Assembly: GCF_037176765.1 (NCBI RefSeq)
Contig: NC_090023.1
Span: forward strand, 170,359,506 to 170,423,505
Source of the DNA: Anolis sagrei
Lineage: Eukaryota > Chordata > Lepidosauria > Squamata > Anolidae
Length of the DNA stretch: 64,000 nt
Direction: 5' to 3'
Shown here in pieces: positions 22,640-35,800 of the stretch (position 1 is its first letter; each line of letters begins with the position of its first letter). A program made the translations under genes and the position numbers. The notes under the pieces were generated by a model that had not been told where the DNA came from, ran no database searches, and worked only from the letters and a program-made list of their open reading frames with translations.

Positions 22640-23790
22640 GCCAATATCCACTGGATAATGGAGAAAGGCAGGAAGTTTCAGAAAAACATCTATTTCTGTT
22701 TTATTGACTATTCTAAAGCCTTTGACTGTGTGGATCATAATACAGTGTGGCAAGTTCTTGGTGGGATGGCCATACCAAATCACGTGCCTCTCTCCTGAGG
22801 AATCTGTATAATGACAAAGTAGCAACAGTAAGAACTGACCACGGAACAACAGACTGTTTCAAGATCGGGAAAGGCATATGGCAGGGTTGTATACTCTCAC
22901 CCAACCTATTCAACTTGTATGCAGAACACACCATGCGACATGCAGGGCTTGACAAATCCAAGACTGGGGTGAAAATTGCTGGAAGAAACATTAACGACCT
23001 TAGATATGCAGATGACACCACTTTGATGGCCGAAAGCGAGGAGGAGCCGAGGAGCCTTCTAATCAAGGTGAAAGAAGAAAGCGCAAAAGCTGGGTTGCAG
23101 CTAAACATAAAAAAACCAAGATTATGGCAACAAGAATGATTGAAAAGTGAGAAATAAAGGGAGAAAACGTGGAGGCAGTGACAGACTTTGTATTTCTAGG
23201 TGCAAAGAATACTGCAGACGCAGACTGTGGCCAGGAAATCAGGAGACACTTACTTCTTGGGAGGAGATCAATGTCCAATCTCAATAAAATACTGAAGAGT
23301 AGAGACATCACATTGGCAATGAAGATCCGCATAGTAAAAACAATGGTATTCCCCGTAGTCACCTATGGATGTGAGAGCTGGACCATAGGGAAGGCTGAGC
23401 GAAGGAAGAGAGATGCCTTTGAACTGTGGTGTTGGAGGAAAGTTCTGAGAGTGCCTTGGACCGCCAGAAGATCCAACCAGTCCATACTTCAGGAAATAAA
23501 GTCCGACTGCTCATTGGAGGGAAGGATATTAGAGGCCAAGATGTATTTTGGCCACATCATGAGCAGAAAAGAAAGCTTAGAGAAGACAATGATGATGAGG
23601 GAAATGGAAGGAAAAAGGAAGAGGGGCCGACCAAGGGCAAGATGGATGAATGGGATCCTTGAAGTGACTGGATTGACCTTGAAGGAGCAGGGGTGGTGAC
23701 GGCCGACAGGGAGCTCTGGCGTGGGCTGGTCCATGAGGTCACAAAGAGTCGGAAGCAACTGAATGAATGAATGAACAACACTTCATTTTT
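22640..23790 (+). mobile_element. BovB/RTE LINE, RT and C-terminal part
   Basis: Plus-strand coding shows RT blocks: 'IYFCFIDYSKAFDCVDHN', 'IGKGIWQGCILSPNLFNLYAE' and the catalytic 'LRYADDTTLMAESEEE'. The 176-aa frame 23169-23699 then carries 'TYGCESWTIGKAERRKRD', 'TARRSNQSILQEI' and 'KRKRGRPRARWMNGI'. The tail is GAATGAATGAACAACA. The 5' endonuclease half is missing and the frame is broken at least twice. It is the longest BovB copy in the window. Confidence 0.92.
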
Positions 23791-23869
23791 TTCTTCATTT
23801 TACTGTAACACTTATTGGAGATGTGATTAAACCAGAGGTCCTCCCATGTCTACTGGGATATTCTGATGT

Positions 23870-24150
23870 CTTCTATGTAGGAGGGATGCTTTATACCTGG
23901 ATGTTCTTCATCTTGCTGGGATGGGACTTGGAGGTGCTGTTTTACAGTGGTTTCTCTCCTCCTCGAAAGAGCAATCTCGGAAGGTGGTAATGGGGAATTT
24001 GTTTACTATTTAGCCAGGGATTAGTTCTGTCCTCAGTGCTTATTTAACACATCCAAAATCTGCTTGGAGAAATCTCAAGAGCTTTGGGAATTTGGTGCCA
24101 TCTGTACATGGATGACACTGAACTCTATTACTCCTTTTCACCTCAGTTCT
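23870..24150 (+). mobile_element. Old L2 reverse transcriptase remnant
   Basis: Decayed plus-strand coding still shows the equivalents of 'LxWxxSxLExRS' and 'MDDTELYYSFSPQF', matching the YADDTQLHYSFPP region of the 4255-5485 copy. It is abutted at 24150 by the CR1 tail. Confidence 0.5.
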
Positions 24151-25365
24151 AAGAATCATAGAATCAAAGAGTTGGAAGAGACCTCATGGGCCATCCAGTC
24201 CAACCCCCTGCCAAGAAGCAGGAATATTGCATTCAAATCACCCCTGACAGATGGCCATCCAGCCTCTGTTTAAAATCTTCCAAAGAAGGAGCCTCCACCA
24301 CACTCCGGGGCAGAGAGTTCCACTGATGAATGGCTCTCACAGTCAGGAAGTTCTTCCTCATGTTCAGATGGAATCTCCTCTCTTGTAGTTTGAAGCCATT
24401 GTTCCCCATCCTAGTCTCCAGGGAAGCAGAAAACAAGCTTGCTCCCTCCTCCCTGTGGCTTCCTCTCACATATTTATACATGGCTATCATATCTCCTCTC
24501 AGCCTTCTCTTCTTCAGGCTAAACATGCCCAGCTCCTTAAGCTGCTCCTCATAGGGCTTGTTCTCCAGACCCTTGATCATTTTAGTCGCCCTCCTGTGGA
24601 CACATTCCAGCTTGTCAATATCTCTCTTCAATTGTGGTGCCCAGAATTGGACACAATATTCCAGGTGTGGTCTAACCAAAGCAGAATAGAGGGGTCGCAT
24701 TACTTCCCTAGATCTAGACACTATGCTCCTCTTGATGCAGGCCATAATCCCATTGGCTTTTTTTGCCACTACATCACATTGTTGGCTCATGTTTAACTTG
24801 TTGTCCACGAGTACGCCAAGACCTTTTTCACACATACTGCTCTCGAGCGAGGCGTCCCCCATTTTGTATCTTTGCATTTCGTTTTTCCTGCCCAAGTGGA
24901 GTATCTTGCATTTGTCACTGTTGAACTTTGTTTTGTTAGTTTTGGCCCATCTCTCTAATCTGTCAAGATCGTTTTGAATCCTGCTCCTGTCCTCTGGAGT
25001 ATTGGCTATCCCTCCCAATTTGGTATCGTCTGCAAACTTGATGATCATGCCTTCTAGCCCTTCATCTAAGTCATTAATAAAGATGTTGAACAGGACCGGG
25101 CCCAGGATGGAACCCTGCAGCACTCCACTCGTCACTTCTTTCCAGGATTAAGAGGAAGCATTGGTGAGCACCCTCTGTGTTCGTCCATTTAACCAATTAC
25201 AGATCCGCCTCACTGTAGTTTTGCCTAGCCCACATTGGACTAGTTTGTTTGCCAGAAGGACATGGGGGACCTTGTCGAAGGCCTTACTGAAATCCAAGCT
25301 GATTTGATTCTGAACCAGTGCCTGTTTCTCGTAATGGACTGTATGAAGGCACACACACTGAAATC
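24151..25365 (-). mobile_element. CR1 LINE with RT core, longest CR1 here
   Basis: A 300-aa minus-strand frame (24233-25135) starts inside RT with 'SGVLQGSILGPVLFNIFIND' and the catalytic 'IIKFADDTKLGG', then runs to the C-terminus '[12 protein letters not shown]'. The upstream frame has 'LDFSKAFDKVPH'. The 3' octamer end is at 24153-24166. It is 5'-truncated at about 25365, with an interruption near 25140. Confidence 0.93.
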
Positions 25366-25826
25366 TAATCCAAGAAAGAGAGATGTGTTCCTGCTCACTG
25401 GAAAGGCAGATTAGAAAACAGGGATTCAGCTTGGGTTGGAGTGGTTACACTCCCCTTGAAGAGGCAGGTTCACAGCTTGTGTGAACTTCTGGATTCGGAC
25501 ACAGATTCAAAAATCAACATGCCTTTGTACCTTAATAGAAGACCACACAGAATCACTTGTTAAATCACTGTGCCTTCACAGGTTCAGAAAGTATTCAAGG
25601 ATGAAAAGGTCAATGGACATGGACTGAGAGGCAGGGCTTAAGAGACATTTTTAATGGAAAAAAGGCAGATACATGATTACTCAATTTATTTAATTTGTAG
25701 ATTAAACATTCATTATTAGTGTAGAAAATTCCTCATCATGATTTCTAAAATTAAAATAATCTCTTTTATATTCATTGATTATTATTTGGACAGATCTGAT
25801 GGAATACAATATGACTTTTATGTGTA
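25366..25826. other. Intergenic sequence, nothing recognised
   Basis: AT-rich, with no coding or repeat signature I can name. Confidence 0.35.
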
Positions 25827-26452
25827 ACTAGGCCTGTTCAATGCATGGTTCTAAATCAGGGGTCCTCAAACTAAGGCCCGAGGGCCAGATGCGGCCCTCC
25901 AAGGTCATTTATCCAGCCCTCGCACAGAGTCAACCTAGGTCTGAAATGACTTGAAAGCACACAACAACAACAATCCTATCTCATCAGCCAAAAGTAGGCC
26001 CACACTTCCCATTGAAATACTAATACATTTATATTTATTAAATTGTTCTTCATTTTAATTATTGTATTGTTTTTAAGTGTTATTTGCACTACAAATAAGA
26101 TATGTGCAGTGTGCATAGGAATTCATTCATATTTTTTTCAAATTATAATCTGGCCTTCCCAACAGTTTGAGGGACTGTGACCTGGCCCTCTGTTTAAAAA
26201 GAGGACCCCTGTTCTAAATGGTTCTAAAGTACTTACAAAACTAAAGTTCTGGTGGTGAAAGTTTCAGAACTCTAACAAAACTCTCAAAATTTCATTATAA
26301 ATGGTAGTTCCTAATTGGTTCTGTCATAAAAATCACCAATAATGAAATAATAATTAAATTTTGAAAGAGTTCTGAAATTTTCACCACCAGAACTTTAGTT
26401 TTGTAAGTACTTTAGAACCATTTAGAACCATGTATTGAACAGGCCTAGTATG
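25827..26452. mobile_element. Long-inverted-repeat miniature element, split by hAT
   Basis: The left arm begins CTAGGCCTGTTCAATGCATG. The right arm ends CATGTATTGAACAGGCCTAG. Inner arm sequence continues after the hAT insertion (26212-26290) and is mirrored at 26360-26430 ('tttcaccaccagaacttt'). Arms total about 100 bp. The TA-rich flanks (TAA/TAT) leave the superfamily open (Tc1/mariner-like is possible). Confidence 0.8.
25857..26211 (+). mobile_element. hAT miniature element nested in a palindromic element
   Basis: It begins CAGGGGTCCTCAAACT and ends GAGGACCCCTG, with a perfect 8-bp target duplication TTCTAAAT (25849-25856 and 26212-26219). It is a sister of the copies at 30610, 31376 and 37970. 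Confidence 0.9.
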
Positions 26453-26564
26453 TAGGAGAGGTGCTAAAACCCCTTTACAGACCCATGAAGAGGCGTAACC
26501 AGAGGCGGCCCTAGGTAATTTTCAACGGTAAGCAAACAGTATTTTGCCCCCCCCCCCCCAACCA

Positions 26565-26745
26565 ATCATTGATATATATTTTCTGTTCATCGTGGGAGTT
26601 CTGTGTGCCATATTTGGTTCAATTCCATCATTGGTGGAGGTCAGAATGCTCTTTGATTGTAGGTGAACTATACATTCCAGTAACTACAACTTGCATATAT
26701 CAAGGTCTATTTTCCCCCAAGAGCACCTCAAAAGCACCCCTGGGC
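26565..26745 (+). repeat. TACTAGCTG-family repeat fragment
   Basis: It contains 'tgtgccatatttggttcaa', 'gagtt/aggtcagaatgctctttgat' and 'gtaggtgaactata'. It is preceded by a C-run at about 26547-26558. It ends roughly 140 bp left of the duplicated unit. Confidence 0.65.
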
Positions 26746-27269
26746 AAAATCAACTATACTGCAAATGCTTACTTTGCATAATGGGTTGAGCCGCCCCTGG
26801 GCGTAACAGGACATTGTCAAGCGTGCCAAGGACATTGTGACATGAGACACATTGGGCATTAAAGTGCACTGCACATTGATGCTCACCATGTACTCATGAG
26901 TAGCAGGCATGTTGCTGGATCTGCAACATAGCAACCCAAAAGCACTGACATTACATGCAATACATATTTCTAAATCCTGCAGACATCAAGTTCACTTAGG
27001 CATAAGGCTCCAACATGATTCCTATATTTTCACTATTAAAAAAAATCATCTTTGTAATTTAACTCTACTTATAGTCACAACAGTATTTACTATGATACTG
27101 ATTATATACTGATGGTTAACTATCTCACTGATTACAGTGCAATCAATGCTTCTAAACTATGAATATTATGCCTTTGAAATTAAGTAGTCACGTTTTGCCA
27201 ATTAAGACGTGCATCCGCATCAGCAGCATTGGGAACGATCTGATGGCTGGAAAGTGTATCTGGTTTTCT

Positions 27270-30200
27270 TCAAATGGTCAGAACACCTTTTAACACAATG
27301 CTTGATTGGCCACCAAGGTCTACTCTTCCATCCTGCCGAAGTGAAATCTTCAGCCTTCCTCCACGAGCAGAACACTGAAATGCTGAACAAAGAGATGAAG
27401 AAAGGTTGAATTTGTACATGGTTGTGTCACTCAAAGCTAGCCAAATAACAACATCTACTTCTCAAGATCCAGAGGAGGGCGACTAAAATGATCAAGGGTA
27501 TGGAGAACAAGCCCTATGAGGAGTGGCTTAAAGAGCTGGGCATGTTTAGCCTGAAGAAGAGAAGGCTGAGAGGAGACATGAAAAAAATGTATAAATACAT
27601 GAGAGAAAGGCATTGGGAGGAGGGAGCAAGCTTGTTTTCTGCTTCCCTGGAGACTAGGACATGAAACAATGGCTTCAAACTACAAGAAAGGAGATTCCAT
27701 CTGAACATGAGGAAGAACTTCCTGACTGTGAGAGCCGTTCAGCAGTGGAACTCTCTGCCCTGGAGTGTGGTGGAGGCACCTTCTTTGGAAGCTTTTAAGC
27801 AGAGGCTGGATGGCCATCTGTCAGGGGTGCTTTGAATGCAATATTCCTGCTTCTTGGCAGGGGGTTGGACTGGATGGCCCATGAGGTCTCTTCCAACTCT
27901 ACAATTCTATGATTCTATAATTCTATGATTCTATCCAGATCCAGACTGAATTATATTTAGTATACCGATTTATTTTATTGAATTTGATATGTGTATGTGC
28001 ATTTAATTTCTTCGGTATGATTATATTTGTATCCAATCCATTGTTTCTCATAAAGTACTTGTTTAGCTCCAACCTTAAAGGAAAATGAATTTTAAGATAT
28101 CTTTATCTTAATTTGCTAGTAGTTGCATCTTCCAAGATTGGTTGAGACAAAAGACACGCCTTATTTCAAAGTATTCATATATTTTATAAAACTTACAGGA
28201 CATTTCCTAAAAATAAAGTTTGTGCAAAACAGATAAAATTGATACGTAACTGAAAAATATGAACACACTTTAGTACATGAGACAAGTTAAATCATTTTAT
28301 GTACATGTGGTCCACTCGCTGCTGTTATGTTTGGTTTACAGCTTTTTTCTCTTTATGTTTTGTGTATATTGTTTATATGTTTACTAGCTGTCCCCTGCCA
28401 TGCATTGCTGTGGCCCAGTCTGGTGATCTGGAAAATAAAGTAATGAGAAAGTGTTGGTTTCTAATATATGTAATGTCTTTATGCTTGTGGATAAACAGTA
28501 TTTCTTGCCCTGGTGAAAGGAGTTGGACTGGATGGCCTTAAGGCAGCATTTCCCAACCTGGGAAGACCCGGGGGGGGGGTCACCAGGGGGTGTCAAAAGG
28601 GTCACCAAAGACCACCAGAAAACACAGTATTTTCTGTTGGTCATGATGGTTCTGTGTGGGAAGTTTGCCCCAATTCTGTCATTGGTGGGGTTCAGATTGC
28701 TCCTTGATTGTAGGTGAACTATAAATCCCAGTAACTACAACTCCCAAATGTCAAGGTGTATTTCCCCCAAACTCCATCTGTGTTTATATTTGGGCATATT
28801 GAGTATTCGTGCCAAGTTTGGTCCAGATCCATCATTGTTTGAGTCCACAGTGCCCTCTAGATGTAAGTGGACTACAACTCCAAAACTTAAGGTCAATGCC
28901 CACCAAAACCTTCTAGTGTTTTCTCTTGGTCAGGGGAGTCCTGTGTGCCAAGTTTGGTTCAATTCCATCAGTGGTGGAGTTCAGAATGCTCTTTGATTAT
29001 AGGTGAACTATAAATCCCAGCAACTACAACTCCCAAATGACAAAATCATAATTTTTTGAGTAATGTACACTCCTTGTGTTGTGAGATGTTTTGTTGCTAA
29101 ATTTGATGTGATTTCGTTCATTGGTTCTTTTGTTTTTAAGGTACTCATTATGCACAGAACATTTATATATAGAGAGATGTTTTATACTTTAATGCTATGT
29201 TGTTTATTTTATTGCAATTTGTATCTTATTTTATTGTAATCTGTTGTTCGGGCTTGGCCTCGTGTAAGCCGCCCCGAGTCCCCGTTGGGGGAGATGGTGG
29301 CGGGGTATAAATAAAGATGATGATGACGATGACGATGATGATGATTATTATTATTATTAATATGTACATTAGATGTGTTATAAACTCAATTAAATTCCAG
29401 TGTGGGGAAAAAATACGAAGGGTTGTGATTTATGAAATGACAAGAGTAGAATGCTCAATTTGGAGGAACTACATGAAAAAGTGGTTGCGATTTTCACATC
29501 CTTATAGGGACAGAAGGCACTCATGTATCCATGGGCCTCTTTTAACTATGCAGCACTATGGCCTGGGACTGTTAGATATTTTTGTAGTTCTGGTTTTTCA
29601 GGTTTAGCCTGAAGTAGGAGGTCTGGAGATTTTTTTAAAAAAAAAATGGTTGTACCCAAGCTGTTCTGGAAACCTTTTAGATCAAAGGAGTAGAATAAAA
29701 ATGCTACAAACAGGAATTCTTACCACACATTTCCTTTTTCCCCAGTTGCTCTGACCAGTAACTACTTAAAACAGTGTGGGCAAATCCTTAAAAGGAAATG
29801 GAAAGAAGGTAAGATTACAGAAGCAGTAACAGCAACACTAAGTATTTATGTAGCAAGTGTTTAAAACTCATCACATGCTTCATTTCAGAAATTACCTAAA
29901 ACTTACAGGACATTTCCTAAAAATAACGTTTGTGCAAAACAGATAAAATTGACATGTAACTGAAAAATATGGACACAAGCACACTTTAGTACACAAGACA
30001 AGTTAAATCATTTTATGTACATGCTTTTATGTAAATGCAAGCAAGATCTTATAGCAAAGTGGGTATGAACGAAGAAACAAAAAGCACTGTGAAGGTCTCT
30101 CAGGGGCGCTCTATGTGTCCATGGGATCCTGATGTAGTTCTAACTGGCTGTCAACTCTCTATCAAGGTTCTATCATTGAGGGTTTAGAAATTCAGATTTT

Positions 30201-32824
30201 AAAAGGAAGTGCACCCAGGAATGTGAATGGAAAGAAGGCACTAAAATGCATCCCTGGCTTGGCTCCCACTATCCCAGAGTCACCCCTTTGCCTACATAGC
30301 CCCACCCTGAGATTGCTTGATTAGTCTTGCAGGACCATGATTCACCTACTGAAAAAGTAGAGACATTTTACTGATAAGTAAAGCATATAAAAGTATATTT
30401 TAAAAATCACAAGCAAGATCCCTAATCACAAAACTTGACCAGGAGCATTGCAAAGATTGACCAGGACGCAATACTGCCAAGACACATCCGTCATCTGTGA
30501 GTGTAATTCCAACCCCACCAGCCCACCTCCACATAAGACCCATCAAAGAGGGCTTTGCAACCTAGGAATGATAGAAAGACAGGTCATGTGCATTTCCTAT
30601 TCCTTATATCAGGGGTCCTCAAACTATGGCCCGGGGGCCAAATACGGTCCTCCAAGGTCATTTACCCGGCCCTCACTCAGGGTCAACCTAAGACTGAAAC
30701 GACTTGAAAGCACACAACAACAACAACAATCCTATCTCATCAGCCAAAAGCAGGCCCACATTTCCCACTGAAATACTAATAAGTTTATATTTGTTAAAAT
30801 TGTTCATTTTAATTATTGTATTGTTTTAAAGTGTTTTTTGCACTACAAATAAGATACGTGCATTCATGCTTTTTTCAAATTATAATCCAGCCCTCCAACA
30901 GTCTGAGGGACTGTGACCTGGCCCTCTGTTTAAAAAGTTTGAGGACCCCTGCTTTATATGATAGAAAGGTGCCCAACCCTAATTGAAGGTGGTACAGGGC
31001 TCTGTCCTTTTGCTGAAAATGATCCAGTATTAAAAAAAACCCTCTAAAATTACAACAGCAAAACAGCAGAGGGGAAACAATCAGGGACATCTAATCACCT
31101 CTCAACAAAAGATTCCCCCAGGCACTCCCAGGCCATCAAATGCTAATCAAGGTGGTCAGTTGAAACAGACAGCTCCAACAGACAAGAGTCCTTTGTCCCA
31201 CCCTGGTCATTAACAGATATATAAACCCATTTTCCTAGTTCCAACAGACCTCACTACTTCTGAGGATGCTTGCCATAGATGCAAATGAAACGTTAGGAGA
31301 AAATGCCTCTAGAGCATGGCCATATAGCCCGAAAAAAACCTACAACAACCCATCCATGTGGCTGTTCATCTAGAACAGGGGTCCTCAAATTATGGCCCGA
31401 GGGCCAGATATGTCCCTTCAAGGTCATCTAACCGGCCCTCACTCAGGGCAACCTAAGTCTGAAACGACTTGAAATCACACAACAATAACAACAATCCAAA
31501 TTCAAATCAGCCAAAAGCAGATCCACACTTCCCACTGAAATACTAATACGTTTATATTTATTAAAATTGTTCTTCATTTTAATTGTTCTATTGTTTTAAA
31601 GTGTTTTTTGCACTACAAATAAGATATGTGCAGTGTGCATAGGAATTCATTCATTTTTTTTCCAAATTATAATCCGGCCCTCCAATAGTTTGAGGGATTT
31701 TGACCTGGTCCTCTGTTTAAAAAGTTTGCGGACCCCTGGTCTAGAATACCGACATAATTAAGCAACAACTAGGAACTTTTCCATAACCTCTGTCAAACAA
31801 ACACTCTCTGTTCACATGCAAAAAAACACACCTGTAACTGGATCCTCCGAAACACCATACCAAGGTGCAAAGTAGCGGGAGTAGAAGTCATAGCTTTCCA
31901 GTTTCCCATGGCCATCTCCCTTCAGTGTGACGATTACTCCTTTTATTTTCCCAGTCTTCTCAGCTGACATCAGTTTTTCGGCATCCACTTTCAGTTTCTC
32001 CAGATCAGCCCTTGATGTTTAAGCATTGAATGTGAAATAAAAAGAACAATAACAACCAAACATGTAATTTAGATGCAGATAACTAGAATGAATATGGCAG
32101 CATTACATCCAAGCCTGTAAGGCTTGTATAATCTGGCATAATTAGGGAATGTGATGCCTTCCAGATGTTGTTGGACTGCAATTTTCATCATCTTGCAGTT
32201 CAACAACATTCTCTAGTCTTCCGAATAAAAAATATTGACTGTAATCGAAACAGTAGGATAAAGTAGGGGTGAAGGAAGACAGAAATACAGAAGATTATGC
32301 TAAATTTTGCTCAGTTATAATAAAGGAGACATCACAGTATGTTTGTTCTGTGACTGAGCTCTGGAACAGATTAATATCATTTTAATGCATTTCAATTGAG
32401 AGATTTGCTTTGACTTATGAACAAATTAAGTTACGAGCTTGGTCACAATTCCATTGTATTTTATATTTAGGGATATCTCGCTTTCAATTAAGGAGGCTGC
32501 CATTTGTTCCCACTAAATATGTAAACCCAACTTTTGCTGCAGAAATAGCTAAACCCAAGTGAGAACAGTTTCCAGATCCTGTTACATTTCCATGCATTTT
32601 AATGGAGGCAGACCTACTAGCCACAAGCTCACTGTAGTTGCTGCCTCTGTCTTCGTAACACAGTCTCTGCGGAGAGATTTTCGGAAGTCACCATTAGTTT
32701 GTTTTGAAGGCTTATGTGAGGGCTTTTGTTTTATTTTGACCATATGCTCACCTTGAGCATATGGTCTAAGGGGAAGGGACCTCTGCTAAGTCGCTGACTT
32801 GCTTGGGGCAGAACTAACAGCCAC

Positions 32825-32863
<39 letters not shown>

Positions 32864-35800
32864 TTTATTCATTTACCGCTCCATCTCCCCCTCAGATTCC
32901 CAGGTAACATCACAAAACATACAAAGTAAAAACAACATAACCATAAAATTAACAAAACAAAATATAAGCATAAAAATTCTCACCATAACACACATATAAA
33001 AAAAGAAATTCTGCTTGTTCAAGGCAATTTAAAAATTTAAAAGGCTGGGCCACGATTTGTGCAAGCCCAAAAATATATCAGTAAAAGGTATTACAGCATA
33101 ACAGAGGTGGAAAAAATAATTGCAAGGATGGGGGCACAAGGATCTGCTGTTGACTGCTGCAATGTTTGTCTTCTTAACAGAAAACCTCACTGACTTCACT
33201 TACAGCTTGAAAGAGGAGGTCAGAACACTGCAGTTAAGTGTCAAGATGCTTCAAAGTATCAGCAGAACCCAAGGACATCCGGGACAGAACAGAGGGAGAA
33301 CTGATCCCATGGAACCAACAAGAAGAAAATGCCAATGAGAACGAAGAAGAGTACAACACTGAAAAAGCACTCAGAGGATATTCACTGTCAGGAGTAGAAA
33401 AAAAATAGAATGGATTTAGAATAGATCCAACATAGAAATCACTTCCTATATGTTCCTGAAGATAATGAGGGTGAAGAAGCACAAAGAGGAGGCCAGCAGC
33501 AAGAGATATGTCAAGGAAAAAGCCAACTTAACAACTAACTGCAGCAAAAAATGGCCTTGGTAGTAGAGAAAGCCCTTTTTAACTCTCTATGATTCCGTTA
33601 TTCAATGCCAAATAAACTGAAGAAGCCATAGAAGGAGGAGGGAAGTGGGACACAGACAATGTACAAATAACTACCCAAGAAATGTGTAACAGAAATGCAA
33701 GTACCTTTCATAAGCATCACTGAGACGAACAAGAAGGTTTTTTGTGTCTGGAGAATAGCGAACATCCTGAACACTCTTATCGCCTACAGCTGCCTGGAGA
33801 TAAAAATGCATGATAATCTTTGCACATCATTACCATACTTCATTTTCATGCACCATTTTATTAAAGTTCTAATAAAGTCTGCCTTGGCAGGAAAATTTAT
33901 AAAGTGGCCACCTCTCCCAATATTCCCCTAGTGGAGGTGTGAGTAGGTGTGCCCCCCATCTGCATCAGGCGAGGCGCCTGGCTCCCTATCTGTCCAGGGA
34001 CGACCTGGCTACGGTGATCCAGGCTACGGTCATCTCAAGGTTGGACTACTGTAACGCCCTCTACATAGACCTGCCTTTGTCGGTGATCCGGAAACTTAAA
34101 CTAGTGCAAAATGCTGCTGCCCGGCTTCTCGTAGGGGTCCCAGAGAGGTGTCATATCACTCCAATCTTGCAGCAACTGCACTGGTTGCCAACTGAGCAAC
34201 TTTTAAGGCCTTATATGGCCTGGGGTCGGAGTACCTGAGCGACCACCTCACCCCGTACCAACCCCCGAGATCACTCCGTTCAGACGATCAGAATCTCCTT
34301 GAAGTTCCCAATTTTAGGACCATTCCCCTGATGTCTACTAGGCATAGAGCATTCACGGTGGTGGCTCCTTACCTGTGGAATGCCTTGCCAGCGGAAACAC
34401 GAGCTCTCCGAGACTTACTATCTTTTCGTAGAGCTTGTAAAACTTATTTATTTAGGCTGGCATTTGAATTTTGCTGATTGAAATTTTTCTTTGATTTTGA
34501 ATGTAATGTATCGCATATGTATATTGTAAACCGCTCCGAGCCTTCGAGGAGTGGCGGTATACAAAAATTGATTAATAAATAAAAATAAATAAAAATAAAG
34601 CCAAAAGGGTCTTGATGCTCCCAATGTTGTTTTTACACAAACATCCCTTCATATCCTCTAAGGCAGGGATGGGGAATCTTTCTTCTGCCAAGGATCACTT
34701 GGATATGTATAACATCATTGCCAGGTCAAACAATATATAATTCTATTATTATAAGTTATATCTTAAATCAAATGAAAGCTTGAAAGCCAACGCAGTACAC
34801 GTGGCTGCCTGAATGCATACATGTTTACCAGCTTCAGTTCAGTTGGCAAAAACAAGAGCAGCAGAAGGATAATGCAACTGCATGAGGAAAGGAACTGGGA
34901 AGCAGCTTGGGTCTAAATAGTAAGTGGTACCCAGCCCATAGAAGAATCAGCGTGGTGGTTCTAAGGAGCAATAGGAGACAGGTTAAGTGCGTGCATGGAC
35001 TGGTGAAGGATGCCTGCCTCAGGACAGACCAAATGATTTTGCGGGCCTTATATGGTACTTGGTTCAGTATTTGGGTGAGAGACCAAGGAGCAGACAAAAA
35101 TATGTTGGGGCCATATACAGCCCCAGGGCCAGATGTTCCCCAACCCTGCTCTAAGTGAAAGGCAAACATTACAGGATCACAGTGGAGAATGCAGGTGATA
35201 AAACTCTTCGCCTGCAATTCTAGAGTCTCAATTTGGAGTCAGTCTGCAGAGATTATTTGAGATTAAAAATAAAATAAATAAAATGATGGAACTGCTGGAT
35301 CCATCTTCAAAGTACACTTTTATCTGACGTCAAAACTCCAAAGGAATCACTGGGGGTGCAAATGATTACAGGCAACAATTTCTCACTATGGTAACTATAA
35401 CAAAATCCAAAAGGGATGGCTACATTATTTAAAAATGTTTGAATTCTGAAATAGAAGACAGTATCTCCTAATTTTTTTACAGAGGTGCATGGCAATTTTA
35501 AGAAATTCAGAAGGACTTTTTTTTTTCATCATGGCACAGACGTTATTCATTGGGTTAATAAAAATTATCTTTCAGAGTTCATAACTTAATTACTATCTTG
35601 AGTAATTATCTTAACACTATCTTGAGTAAAACATCCTCATGCAGAACAAAATTCATGAGTTAATAAAAAGATCTCATCAAATATTCAAATTATATTTACA
35701 AAATCTGGTGTACAAAGGCCATGCTGGAAATATGTCAACAACATACAAAGCCATACTATTCCAGGAAAAAAGAGAGCAACTCTGCCAAAACCACATGAGA

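Noticed and set aside
24233-25135. 300-codon open frame as a host gene
   Set aside because: It is the RT and C-terminal part of a CR1 LINE with FADD box and CR1 3' octamers; a 5'-truncated transposon.
1-26881. ATOH7 coding exon expected on the other side of PBLD
   Set aside because: No bHLH signature found; any ATOH7 gene must lie further left, outside the window.
28523-28996. Overlapping small frames in both duplication units
   Set aside because: They lie in the TACTAGCTG-family repeat; identical conservation between units reflects the duplication, not coding constraint.
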